This document shows, one piece after another, positions 27,845 to 36,527 of a DNA stretch of 64,000 nucleotides (the first letter of the stretch is position 1; every line of letters starts with the position of its first letter). Below the pieces are notes generated by a model. That model saw nothing but the letters and a program-made list of their open reading frames with translations, made no database searches and was not told where the DNA came from. The stretch is from the NCBI GenBank assembly GCA_030653175.1, contig JAURZV010000020.1:1-64000 (forward strand), in the 5' to 3' direction. The position numbers were made by a program, and so were the translations under genes. The stretch comes from Methylobacter sp. (GTDB lineage: Bacteria > Pseudomonadota > Gammaproteobacteria > Methylococcales > Methylomonadaceae).

Positions 27845-28331
27845 TACTCAGCTGGGTAAAAATAAGCTGACACCCAAGCAGATACTGTCTGATCCCGTGC
27901 TGTTTCTGGCTTTTGGTTTTGGCTCCGGTCTGGCAAAAAAAGCCCCCGGCACCTTTGGCACCTTGGCGGCTATTCCCGTTTATTGGCTGTTTGCACAAAC
28001 CAATCTATTCGTTTATAGCCTGTTGACGCTACTCGTGACGGTTGCCGGAATCCGGATTTGCGACATAGCCGCAAAAAAACTGGATGAACATGATTTTGGC
28101 GGCATCGTTTGGGATGAGATTGCCGGTTACCTGATAACCCTATGGCTGGTTCCCTTTACCTGGCAGGCTATGGTGCTGGGCTTTATCCTGTTTAGATTCT
28201 TCGACATACTCAAACCGTGGCCGATCAGGTGGATTGACCGGCAGGTGCATGGCGGTCTGGGGATTATGCTGGATGATGTGCTGGCCGGTGTATTTGCAGG
28301 TGCTTTGTTGTTTTGGGCTTCAAGCTATTAA
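27828..28331 (+). CDS. pgpA: Phosphatidylglycerophosphatase A
   Basis: Dephosphorylates phosphatidylglycerophosphate to phosphatidylglycerol in the inner membrane. The 167-residue protein has GSGLAKKAPGTFGTLAAIP, the acidic site VWDEIAGYLI and the C-terminal GIMLDDVLAGVFAGALL, with several hydrophobic segments. I use the TTG start at 27828, preceded by GAGGT at 8 nt; no ATG fits the N-terminus. Its last 4 nt overlap the convergent phosphatase gene. Confidence 0.92.
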   Translation: MSIFLNTQLGKNKLTPKQILSDPVLFLAFGFGSGLAKKAPGTFGTLAAIPVYWLFAQTNLFVYSLLTLLVTVAGIRICDIAAKKLDEHDFGGIVWDEIAGYLITLWLVPFTWQAMVLGFILFRFFDILKPWPIRWIDRQVHGGLGIMLDDVLAGVFAGALLFWASSY

Positions 28332-30622
28332 TGCCGCTTAAAAACCATTAACGTAATATCATCGTTAAAAGATGCGCTACGGCGAAATTGCTTGAGTTGT
28401 TCCAACAGCGTTTTAATAATGGCTTGCGGGGCTAGTTGCGCATGTTGAACTAGAATATCGCTGACGCGCTGTAGGCCGAAAAACTCGCCCTCGGCGTTTT
28501 CCGCTTCGGTTAAGCCGTCGGTATACAGCAGGATTAAGTCGCCTGACGATAACGTAGTGGTTTTTTCTTCAAAAATGACATCTTTGTTTACACCCAGTAT
28601 TAATCCCTCAGCATCCAGTTGCCTGCATTCGGTTTGGAAAAGACTGAGTAATAACGGGGGAGGGTGGCCTGCATTGGCAAAACTCAGTTGATGGTTGGTG
28701 CTGTTATATTGCAGATAAAACAGGGTGATAAAGTAGTCGGATCTATCCAAATCCTCAAAAAGAAAATTATTGAGGACTTTCAGGGTTTCTGCGGGCGTAG
28801 CCGAGCCGCTTGCCTGAGTTCGAATGGCGCTACGGGTTTCCACCATAAATAGGGCCGGGCCGATTGAATGGCCGGAAACGTCGGCAATAATCATGTCCAA
28901 ATGGTCTTCATTACGGTAAAAATAATCAAAATAGTCGCCGCCAACCTGGTCGGCCGGCAGGCAATAACCGGTGACTTCAAAATGATTGGATTTGATCGGT
29001 GCCGAGGGTGAAAGCGATGCCTGAATGCGTTGGGCAATCTTGATTTCACTTTGAGCGATGGCCAGATTGATCTGCGCTTGGCGAATTGCCGCTTCCGTAG
29101 CTTTTCGCGTTGTAATGTCTACGATGGTACTCAGCACCAGCGTTTCTTCTTTGCTGTCGATGAGACTGAGGCCTATTTCAACCGGAAATTCAGTTCCGTC
29201 TTTGCGTAACCCGTAGAGATCTTGACCCGCTCCCATAGGTCTGGACACAGGGGCGGCGAGGTACGCTTGGCGAAAGCCAATATGCGCACTGCGAAAGCGC
29301 CTCGGCACTAATATTTCAACCGGTTGCCCAATTAATTCAGAGCGCGAGTAACAGAAAAATGTCTCTGTTTGCGAGTTGACCATCTCAATCGTTCCCGACT
29401 TGTTTACCATAACAATCGCATTGGGCGCCGATTCCACCGCTTGTCGAAACCGATGTTCCAAGCGCTTACGCTCGGTGATATCGTGAATAAAGCCGCTGAA
29501 TATATAGGTATTACCCAGTTTTAACGGTGAGATGCTAAGTTCAACAGGGAATTCAGTGCCGTCGCGGCGAATGGCGGTCTGCTCAATCAATCGGTTTAAC
29601 AACGGGCCGGAACCTGTGCGCAGGAAGAGCTCCAACCCCCGTCGATGCGCATCGTGAAGCTGTGGAGGGATAATTAACTCATCAAGACGTCGGCCGATGG
29701 CTTCATCCTTAGTCCAGCCGAATATTTTTTCTGCCGGATGATTCCAGTCGGTAACGATGCCGTAAGAATCCATAATCACGATAGCGCTCAAGGAACTTTC
29801 AATAATCAAGCGGATACGTTTTTCACTTTCGATAAGCGCATCCTGAAAATGCATTCTGGCGGTAATGTCCCTATCAACCCCTCGCCATTTAATCAGTTTC
29901 CCCGCTGCGTTGATAATGGGTAATCCGGTTGATTCTGTCAGTATTTGGCGACCGTCTTTGTGCCGATAGTGAGACAGCAACGCATAAAAAGGCTGGTGAC
30001 TGGTCGCGTATGGCTGCTGGTCTACTTTATCCTGAGGAGTTAAAAATTCGGTATAGTGTTTGCCGAGCACTTCATCCGGGCTATAACCCAGTATTTGAGT
30101 AACAGCAGCACTGCTATAGCTATAGTATCCATCAGGATCTTGCTCCCATAACCATTCGCCGGCCATTTCCGCCATCTGTCGAAAACGTTCTTCACTTTCG
30201 GTAAACGCCGATTCGACGTTGAAGTCTTCGGCAGCCCCTTCGACTCCGCTCAGAACAGACCTGTCCTGAATCAGTAAAACAATGTCGGTTTTATTGGACG
30301 TTTGGCCGGATAACACTGAAAGCGATATTAATGCCTGAATTTTGTTATTTGCCTTGGTAACTATTTCACCGGCAAAGCCCGTCCTGAGCAGAGCCGAAGG
30401 GCTTTGGCTGGTGTTTTTATCAGTTATATTGGCAAAGGCTTCTTGCCATAGCGCCTTGTCGCTTCCGGCAGCGTAGATAAGATCAACAGGACGGCCGATA
30501 AGTTCTTTCTCGGTATAGCCTAAAAACGTAGCGGCGGAAGGGGTAAGCTGCTTAACGCGCGGTGCGGTGTCATCCGGACGAGCCAGCTCAACGACAATGA
30601 TGTAGGGTGTGAGCTGATGCAT
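28328..30622 (-). CDS. Multi-PAS SpoIIE-type protein phosphatase
   Basis: A 764-residue cytoplasmic sensor. It has about four PAS modules (about 1-110, 141-255, 265-378, 385-505), each ending in DIT-type motifs (GVDRDITAR, FIHDITERK, TIVDITTRK), and a C-terminal SpoIIE/RsbU PP2C phosphatase (about 545-764) with GGDYFDYF, IADVSGHSIGPALFM, LLYTDGLTEAENA and FNDDIT, which keeps the metal-binding acids. Such proteins usually control partner-switch anti-sigma systems, but no anti-sigma or antagonist gene is adjacent. Two stretches in the first PAS region (about residues 72-83 and 119-130, SALLRTGFA and SVLSGVEG) are encoded by a dispersed repeat. No signal peptide or membrane segment is seen. Confidence 0.88.
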   Translation of the reverse strand: MHQLTPYIIVVELARPDDTAPRVKQLTPSAATFLGYTEKELIGRPVDLIYAAGSDKALWQEAFANITDKNTSQSPSALLRTGFAGEIVTKANNKIQALISLSVLSGQTSNKTDIVLLIQDRSVLSGVEGAAEDFNVESAFTESEERFRQMAEMAGEWLWEQDPDGYYSYSSAAVTQILGYSPDEVLGKHYTEFLTPQDKVDQQPYATSHQPFYALLSHYRHKDGRQILTESTGLPIINAAGKLIKWRGVDRDITARMHFQDALIESEKRIRLIIESSLSAIVIMDSYGIVTDWNHPAEKIFGWTKDEAIGRRLDELIIPPQLHDAHRRGLELFLRTGSGPLLNRLIEQTAIRRDGTEFPVELSISPLKLGNTYIFSGFIHDITERKRLEHRFRQAVESAPNAIVMVNKSGTIEMVNSQTETFFCYSRSELIGQPVEILVPRRFRSAHIGFRQAYLAAPVSRPMGAGQDLYGLRKDGTEFPVEIGLSLIDSKEETLVLSTIVDITTRKATEAAIRQAQINLAIAQSEIKIAQRIQASLSPSAPIKSNHFEVTGYCLPADQVGGDYFDYFYRNEDHLDMIIADVSGHSIGPALFMVETRSAIRTQASGSATPAETLKVLNNFLFEDLDRSDYFITLFYLQYNSTNHQLSFANAGHPPPLLLSLFQTECRQLDAEGLILGVNKDVIFEEKTTTLSSGDLILLYTDGLTEAENAEGEFFGLQRVSDILVQHAQLAPQAIIKTLLEQLKQFRRSASFNDDITLMVFKRH
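30235..30268. repeat. GTCCTGAGCNNAGTCGAAGG-type repeat in the PAS phosphatase (copy 1)
   Basis: CCCTTCGACTCCGCTCAGAA followed by CAGACCTGTCCTGA. Read on the minus strand in frame it encodes DRSVLSGVEGAA. The same family is in yceD (54542-54575). Confidence 0.8.
30375..30407. repeat. GTCCTGAGCNNAGTCGAAGG-type repeat in the PAS phosphatase (copy 2)
   Basis: AAGCCCGTCCTGAGCAGAGC followed by CGAAGGGCTTTGG; the ends AAGCCC/GGGCTT are inverted. In frame on the minus strand it encodes SPSALLRTGFA. It lies 107 bp from copy 1, between strands of the first PAS region. Confidence 0.8.
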
Positions 30623-30934
30623 ATTTTTTTAGTCAAAAAAGCCAAGGAAACTTTCAGGCTCATGCATGATTGAGGAGTCTAATTCGATAAATGTAAATGA
30701 GTTCATCGTCCGTTCACCTGAATAGCCGCTAAAAGATAGATACAAGGCACTTACTCTGAGTAAGTCCAACTATGCTTCGATGATAAAAAACTCAACATCA
30801 TTTAGCAATTTATATTTAGTAGGTATTTATATGCGGTAATGTTGTAAGTAGCTCTATTATTTGCGAATATTAATAGGCATGGGATGAGGGGCTTCTAAAA
30901 AACGTAATTTATGGCAGCAGTATAAACCGGCTCT
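30623..30934. other. 312-bp gap between two minus-strand signalling genes
   Basis: AT-rich DNA with no supported ORF. A short palindrome ACTTACTCTGAGTAAGT is at 30749-30765 and could be an operator; a CTTACTCAGA sequence also occurs in the leader of the GGDEF-EAL gene near 32780. No promoter could be assigned with confidence. Confidence 0.45.
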
Positions 30935-32749
30935 TTACAATACATCGTTAATTTGAAAAATATTTTGCTCCATGAGCTGCTCACTCGGTTTGCCAAAAAT
31001 ATAACCCTGCCCATAATTGACGCCTATTTCTCTTAAAAGTTTAATCGTTTTTGGACATTCAACAAATTCAGCTATGGTTTTTTTACCCAATTTTTTTGCA
31101 ATCTGGTGCATTGAATGCACCAGCACTTGGTCTGTTTCATCATTCACCAAGTTTTGAATAAACTGACCATCGATTTTCACATAATCAACAGGAAACCTTT
31201 TCAAATAGTTAAAAGAGCAAAAACCGGCGCCAAAATCATCCAAAGCAAAATGACAGCCCAATGCGCGAATTTGATGAATCATTGATCTTGTTTGTTTAAA
31301 ATTATCTATCGCCGCTGTCTCAGTAATTTCAAAGGTAATGCGCTCGGCTCTGACACAAGTCATTTCAAGTTTCTGTTTAATCGTCGGCAATAAAGATTCA
31401 TCCTGAAAAGCAACACTGGAAAGATTGATGGCTAAAGCAATATGCGATAATTCAATGGGCAGCGCAGCAAGATAATCAATGGTATTTTCGACTACCCATA
31501 AATCAATTCCATGAATCAACCCCATTCTTTCAGCTGCTGGAATAAACTCACCAGGACCAATCACTATGCCATTTTCGCCCCGTAGTCGAATTAAAACTTC
31601 ATAATGAGAAATATCACCATTAATGAGATTTACAACCGGTTGGAATAACAGAAAGAAACGTTTGTTTAGAAAAGCATCTCTTAGAATGGGAACCCAACAA
31701 ATATCACGATGCCTCTCTCTAATAACAGTATCGTCACTGTCATATTTCCAGACCATATTTCGTCCATTTGTCTTGGCCATGCAACAAGCCTGATGAGCCT
31801 GATAGATTAGTTCGCGAGGATGTATCATTGATTTTGCAGAATTTAACGAACTTAGTCCTATAGAAGCAGTAATGTTGTAAGCAATTGCCCCGATTACAAA
31901 GCGGAAATTATCTAAGGATGTTCTGATCTTTTTCGACCAGATTTCAGCTTGAGAAACTGTGCAGTTCTCCAGATAAAGACCAAATTTATCAGAGTCAATC
32001 CTGGCAAATAGCCCAACATTATTTAACGCGTTTCTTATTAAACCGATGACGTCTATCAGCAAACGATCTCCAACATCAAAACCTTCGAGTTCATTAAGCA
32101 AACTGAACCGGTCAAGGTCGATAAACAACAACACACTGTCCTGAGAAAAGTTTCTACTGCTATTCCTGTTCAATGTCAGCTGGATATGCTGTTCTAAACT
32201 GCTCCTGTTAAGCAGACCTGTGAGTTCGTCATGCCCAACCAGGTACTTAAGCTTTGCATCTACAAGCTTTCGTTCGGATAACTCCGTTAATAGTCTTTCT
32301 TGCTGTTTATAGCGCAGATATTTTTCATTTTTTAAACAAATGAAAAAGTTAACAATTATTTGCAACTCAACCGGGCTATAGTCTTGCTTTAGATGATAAA
32401 TCAGATTCTGGCTACCAAAATTCCAATCATCACAATCTGGAGTTAAATCTTTTTTTAAAACAATCAGAGGAATAAATACCCCGCCATCCCACTGAGAAAA
32501 AGACTTATACAAATCTTTAATCTCACAACCGGGCAAGTCCTTACTGATAATAATCAATCCTATCGCTTCCGGGTTTTCGTAATATTCCCTGATAATCTTA
32601 TGAATTTCAGCACCATTAACGGCAAATTTAAAATTATAAAAGCCCTTATTCTGTAATTCCTCGATGATTCTTACTATTGACGACTCATCAATCTCAGCAA
32701 TAATAATGACTTCTTGTTTCAGTGAATCAAGTAACACACTAACCTCCAA
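30935..32749 (-). CDS. Receiver-like / GGDEF-degenerate / EAL c-di-GMP protein
   Basis: A 604-residue cytoplasmic protein in three parts. Residues 1-130 resemble a response-regulator receiver, but the phospho-acceptor position is Ser69 (IIISKDLPG). Residues about 165-330 are a GGDEF fold whose signature is DSDKF (252-256), so it is unlikely to make c-di-GMP. Residues about 350-600 are an EAL domain with EVL (384-386), INLSS, FEITETA, DDFGAG, VKIDGQF and EFVE, which retain the acidic metal ligands; it probably hydrolyses c-di-GMP. The GGDEF part may act as a GTP-sensing regulator, as in some other such proteins (inference). The HDOD gene starts 450 bp away on the other strand. Confidence 0.87.
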   Translation of the reverse strand: MEVSVLLDSLKQEVIIIAEIDESSIVRIIEELQNKGFYNFKFAVNGAEIHKIIREYYENPEAIGLIIISKDLPGCEIKDLYKSFSQWDGGVFIPLIVLKKDLTPDCDDWNFGSQNLIYHLKQDYSPVELQIIVNFFICLKNEKYLRYKQQERLLTELSERKLVDAKLKYLVGHDELTGLLNRSSLEQHIQLTLNRNSSRNFSQDSVLLFIDLDRFSLLNELEGFDVGDRLLIDVIGLIRNALNNVGLFARIDSDKFGLYLENCTVSQAEIWSKKIRTSLDNFRFVIGAIAYNITASIGLSSLNSAKSMIHPRELIYQAHQACCMAKTNGRNMVWKYDSDDTVIRERHRDICWVPILRDAFLNKRFFLLFQPVVNLINGDISHYEVLIRLRGENGIVIGPGEFIPAAERMGLIHGIDLWVVENTIDYLAALPIELSHIALAINLSSVAFQDESLLPTIKQKLEMTCVRAERITFEITETAAIDNFKQTRSMIHQIRALGCHFALDDFGAGFCSFNYLKRFPVDYVKIDGQFIQNLVNDETDQVLVHSMHQIAKKLGKKTIAEFVECPKTIKLLREIGVNYGQGYIFGKPSEQLMEQNIFQINDVL

Positions 32750-33199
32750 ACAGAATTGACAGGCATAATACTCCCATCTTACTCAGAAAACGTTCAACTT
32801 ATGGTACGTAAAAACTGATTAAGCTAATGAATAACAATAACTTTATCTGCTTTTAAAAAGTAGACGTTTTTTTGCTCAGATGGGAGTAATCAGATTTCAG
32901 GGAACTTCTAAAAACCTCGCCCGTCAACAAGTTCAGCTCGAACGGAGTTTTTTGTTATCAACAGGTTACGTTCATGGTGAGCTGTAAGCTTGGCAAACAG
33001 TCGAGCCATGAACGCAATCTGTTTTTAGAAGTCCTCTCTAATGTTTTTATTGTTTACGAAATTTAAATTGTCTAAATTGATACTAGCTCTAATAATTTCT
33101 TTTTCCTTGAATTCCTGAAAATTCTAACTAGTCTTCATGATATTAGCGCACTTTTTGAATCCCATCACAGAAAGTATAGACAATAATGTTTAATTTCCT
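32750..33199. other. 450-bp divergent gap with a MITE-like unit
   Basis: Control region of the divergent GGDEF-EAL and HDOD genes. It holds the inverted-repeat unit at 32901-33034. Outside it I see AT-rich DNA, including CTTACTCAGAA near 32780 and GCTCAGATGGGAGTAA near 32875 flanking a short stretch that could be operator DNA. No ORF is supported. Confidence 0.55.
32901..33034. mobile_element. 134-bp non-coding unit with terminal inverted repeats
   Basis: GGAACTTCTAAAAAC (32901-32915) matches the inverse of GTTTTTAGAAGTCC (33021-33034), one base missing. A second internal pair, CGTTCATGG and CCATGAACG, lies inside. No target duplication was identified, so it may be an old MITE or a structured regulatory region. 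Confidence 0.5.
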
Positions 33200-34045
33200 A
33201 TGTTAACTGCCATTTCTTCTAATTTAAAAACATCAGATCTGTTCAGAGGTGATTTGCAACTGACTTCATCACCGAACATTTATTTTGAACTGCAAAAAAC
33301 CGTTGCAGACCCTAATAAATCAATTATGGATATCGGTTTTATTATTGAACAAGACCCTGCATTATCTATACGGATGCTTAAAATAGTTAACAGTGTTTAT
33401 TTTGGTTTTCCTGCACAAATCGCATCGATTGAGCGCGCCATAACCATTATTGGCGTTCAGGAATTACAGAATCTGGTACTGGCTACTGTTATTATTGACA
33501 AGTTTTCATCCCTGCCCGCGGGACTCCTTTCCATGCAGGACTTCTGGGCCAGAAGTCTGCGTTGCGCACTCATTAGTAAGGAGCTTTGTATCTATGGCAA
33601 CAACAGGGATGACCTTGATTCAATGTTTATTTGCGGATTACTGCACGATATTGGCCAGCTGGTTTTCTACCGCAGAATTCCTGAACTAGCGCGTCAAATA
33701 GGCCTTTTAATTGAATCAAGCGGTGTCGATGAAATTCAAGCAGAAAACAATATACTTGGGTTTAATCATTATCAGACTGGTGCTGAATTAGTCCGGTTAT
33801 GGAGACTGCCCGATATTATAATTGAAACCATCGGTCAACATAATCATCCTGATTACACAGGTGTTTTTGCACACGCAGCATCAATTATAAGATCGGCTAA
33901 TTATCTGTGTAAAACAGACGTAGAGCCCCCTCATTCAAGCACTTTTTGCAATAAAATACCTGTGGATGATTTGAGTAATATCATTGATAAAGCCAACTAT
34001 CAATTTGAAGATATTTTTAAACTCTTCTACTCGACACACCCCTAG
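33200..34045 (+). CDS. HDOD-domain protein
   Basis: A 281-residue protein that is mainly one HDOD domain (about 10-210), a relative of HD phosphohydrolases that usually acts as a signalling scaffold. It has NIYFELQKTVADPNKSI, SIRMLKIVNSVYFG, the HD pair in CGLLHDIGQLVF and IIETIGQHNHPDY. No receiver, GGDEF or membrane segment is attached. Placement opposite a c-di-GMP protein suggests a shared pathway, which is inference. ATG 33200 has no strong ribosome site. Confidence 0.88.
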   Translation: MLTAISSNLKTSDLFRGDLQLTSSPNIYFELQKTVADPNKSIMDIGFIIEQDPALSIRMLKIVNSVYFGFPAQIASIERAITIIGVQELQNLVLATVIIDKFSSLPAGLLSMQDFWARSLRCALISKELCIYGNNRDDLDSMFICGLLHDIGQLVFYRRIPELARQIGLLIESSGVDEIQAENNILGFNHYQTGAELVRLWRLPDIIIETIGQHNHPDYTGVFAHAASIIRSANYLCKTDVEPPHSSTFCNKIPVDDLSNIIDKANYQFEDIFKLFYSTHP

Positions 34046-34135
34046 CTATATGCTGTACGTTACGGACGCGTCGTGAAAATACAATACTGTTTTTCGACCA
34101 GTCAAGAATAATCAGATAGACATACTTTCGTAACT

Positions 34136-35062
34136 CTAGCCAGTCATTAATGTCTTGACATGAATAGCAACACTGGCAGCTAACGCTTTAAGATTGTAGC
34201 CCCCTTCTAAGGCTGAAATAATCCGGCCTTTGCAACAGCTGTCAGCAATGGTCATTAATTTTTGAGTAATCCATTTGAAATCGTCTTCAACCAGCATGAT
34301 GGAAGCTAACGGATCATCCTTATGGGCATCGAAACCGGCTGAAATCAGCAATAAATCAGGTTTGAAATTTTTCAGTGCGGGCAAAATAAGGTTGTTGTAT
34401 TTTTGCCTGAATTCAATGCCGGAATCACCAGCGGCCAGCGGCACATTGATAATATTGCCGACACCGGTTTCTGCAGGATGTCCGGTGCCGGGGTAATGCG
34501 GCATCTCATGGCTGGATGCATAAAGCACGTTAGGCTGACTGTAAAAAGCCGCCTGCGTACCGTTACCATGGTGGACATCAAAGTCAACAATGGCGATACG
34601 TTCGAGCTGATAATATTGACGCGCGTAATTAGCCGCAATCGCTATATTATTAAACAGACAAAATCCCATTGCCCGCTGGGGTTCTGCATGATGCCCGGGT
34701 GGACGTATGGCGCAAAACGCATTGTCAGCTTTGCCGGTCAAGACTTTATCAACCGCATCGCAAACAGCGCCAACCGCGCGAAAAGCGGCTTGTCTTGATC
34801 CAGGCGACAGCACTGTATCATGATCCAGATAATGTTCGCCTTGTTTTGGGATAGCTTCAAGAATGGCATCAATATGAAACTGGGGGTGAACCAGCCTGAT
34901 TTGCTCTTCTGTCCCGAGTGGCGGTGATTGACGGCTTAAGCCTGAGAACTCCGGTGCTGCCAATGCTTTTTCTATACTTCTGAGTCGGTCAGCGCATTCA
35001 GGATGTCCGGCACCTGTTTCATGAAAAAGAAAATCAGGGTGACTATAATAAAATGTCTTCAC
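34136..35062 (-). CDS. Histone deacetylase family (acetoin utilisation/polyamine deacetylase-like) protein
   Basis: A 308-residue zinc deacetylase fold. Family motifs are intact: HPECADRLRSIEKAL, the catalytic pair in RPPGHHAEP, zinc ligands in DFDVHHGNGT and SAGFDAHKDD, and EGGYN with its Tyr neighbour. Bacterial relatives deacetylate acetylpolyamines, acetyl-lysine (AcuC) or small amides; the substrate here cannot be told. It is a single-domain protein with no export signal. The neighbouring minus-strand response-regulator-like gene ends 86 bp upstream of its start, so they may share a transcript. Confidence 0.9.
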   Translation of the reverse strand: MKTFYYSHPDFLFHETGAGHPECADRLRSIEKALAAPEFSGLSRQSPPLGTEEQIRLVHPQFHIDAILEAIPKQGEHYLDHDTVLSPGSRQAAFRAVGAVCDAVDKVLTGKADNAFCAIRPPGHHAEPQRAMGFCLFNNIAIAANYARQYYQLERIAIVDFDVHHGNGTQAAFYSQPNVLYASSHEMPHYPGTGHPAETGVGNIINVPLAAGDSGIEFRQKYNNLILPALKNFKPDLLLISAGFDAHKDDPLASIMLVEDDFKWITQKLMTIADSCCKGRIISALEGGYNLKALAASVAIHVKTLMTG

Positions 35063-35148
35063 AAAGCCTCACTTTAGAGTCTGATAGTAAAAAACAATAT
35101 TATCGGGGAGTTGCCGCAATTGTAAGATGATTCGCTAACTTTATTTTT

Positions 35149-35991
35149 CTAAATGCTTGGCGAGTTTATTTTAACAGGTACAGCCACATTCAGTTTGTAT
35201 CCAAAACCTTTCACAGTCAAAATCCATTGTGGGTTATTCGGATCGTCTTCAATTTTTTTTCTTAATAGATGCATGTACTGATAAAGATCCGATTTGGTTG
35301 CCCGGTTATTTTCAGGCCAGAGATGGTTGATAATTTCATGGGTCATAAATACGCGATCAATATCTTTCGCCAATAACTCAAAAAGTTCAAATTCTTTACG
35401 GGTTAAATTCAATAACTTCCCGTTAAACAGGACAGCTTTGGAACGTTGATCAATTTGAAAAGGTTCTACCATAAAACAGTTGCCATTATTGGCTAGATTT
35501 TTATTAGTCGGCTGATTGTTGCAGATAGCCTCATTTTGCTGCTGAAGCGTTAACAGCCTGCGATCATTAGCGGCTCGCCTCTCATAATTTCTTTTTTCTT
35601 GAATAAATCGATGATGAAGCTTGAATTTGTTGTGCAGATAATCTTTCAGTTGATTGACGTCAAGAGGAGTATCTAAAGTTGCATCAACCCAGCAAATTAC
35701 TTCTTTTGCTAAATTGGAAGCATTATTAGTATCACGTAAATAACATACCGGAATTTGATGATTAATACTCATGTCACGGATCAAGTCTAAGTTATTTTTT
35801 TGAGCTTGATCTTGTACCAGACCCGCAGTAAGAATAACTATATTTGGCTGTATCTGAATCATTTTATTAATAGATTCCCTGTCGGCAGTTGATTCAAAAA
35901 CCTTATAACGATTTGCATGACAATACCCTTTTAATAAGCCCAGATGATAGGGATCATCACTAATCAGTCCAATCCGAAAATCTGTATTCAT
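35149..35991 (-). CDS. OmpR-type DNA-binding regulator with pseudo-receiver
   Basis: A 280-residue regulator. The C-terminal region (about 172-272) is a winged-helix of OmpR type (NLTRKEFELFELLAKDIDRVFM...SDLYQYMHLLRKKIEDDPNNPQWILTVKGFGYKL). The N-terminal region (1-120) folds like a receiver, keeping the acidic pair in LISDDPY, but the phospho-acceptor Asp is Thr55 (IVILTAGL) and the conserved Lys is Thr108 (LDTPLD). Phosphorelay control is therefore unlikely; no histidine kinase is adjacent. A basic linker (about 120-165) separates the domains. The upstream 536-bp gap would hold its control region. Confidence 0.88.
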   Translation of the reverse strand: MNTDFRIGLISDDPYHLGLLKGYCHANRYKVFESTADRESINKMIQIQPNIVILTAGLVQDQAQKNNLDLIRDMSINHQIPVCYLRDTNNASNLAKEVICWVDATLDTPLDVNQLKDYLHNKFKLHHRFIQEKRNYERRAANDRRLLTLQQQNEAICNNQPTNKNLANNGNCFMVEPFQIDQRSKAVLFNGKLLNLTRKEFELFELLAKDIDRVFMTHEIINHLWPENNRATKSDLYQYMHLLRKKIEDDPNNPQWILTVKGFGYKLNVAVPVKINSPSI

Positions 35992-36527
35992 TATGAGTCC
36001 TCGTAAAATCCATTAAAGTGAACAGACACTGGGTCTGGAGGGACAACAAGAAAATAATTTATTTGCAAACGATAAGAACAAAAGTCTTAAAGATTTAAAA
36101 GTTATAATAAATTAGCAAGTTACGATTAACATTATCACAATCATGACTTAATACACAAGGATCCTTAACCCCATTAGTAATAGTACGTATCGAAGAGTTC
36201 ACTTATTTTAATCCAGGATTCTTTAATAATTAATAGCGGTTTAGGTTAGTCGTATTGATTTCTAATCGTTTGTTTAAAAATACCATGTTATTACCGGCTA
36301 GACTTTCGATAATTGGTATGTATTTTCACGTATTTTGTTTATGCAGTTGCTTTGTTAGGGTTAGCAATATCAATTTATACTTGAAACCGGGCGGCATTTT
36401 CAATAGTTGTGATGAGCAATCAAAAAACCGGACAAAAAAATTATTGCTGGTCTTATCTAAAATAAAGCTGTCACAATTCGTTATAATCAATTTAATGTCT
36501 TATTAAAAAACGGATAGTCACCTGCTT
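35992..36527. other. 536-bp divergent gap, AT-rich
   Basis: Lies between the minus-strand regulator and the plus-strand dehydrogenase. An 83-codon frame at 36255-36506 begins with TTG, has no ribosome site and no recognisable motif, so I do not call it. No palindromic repeat of the dispersed families is seen. It may hold promoters for both flanking genes. Confidence 0.5.

Noticed and set aside
36255-36506. 83-codon frame upstream of the dehydrogenase
   Set aside because: TTG start, no ribosome site and no recognisable domain.
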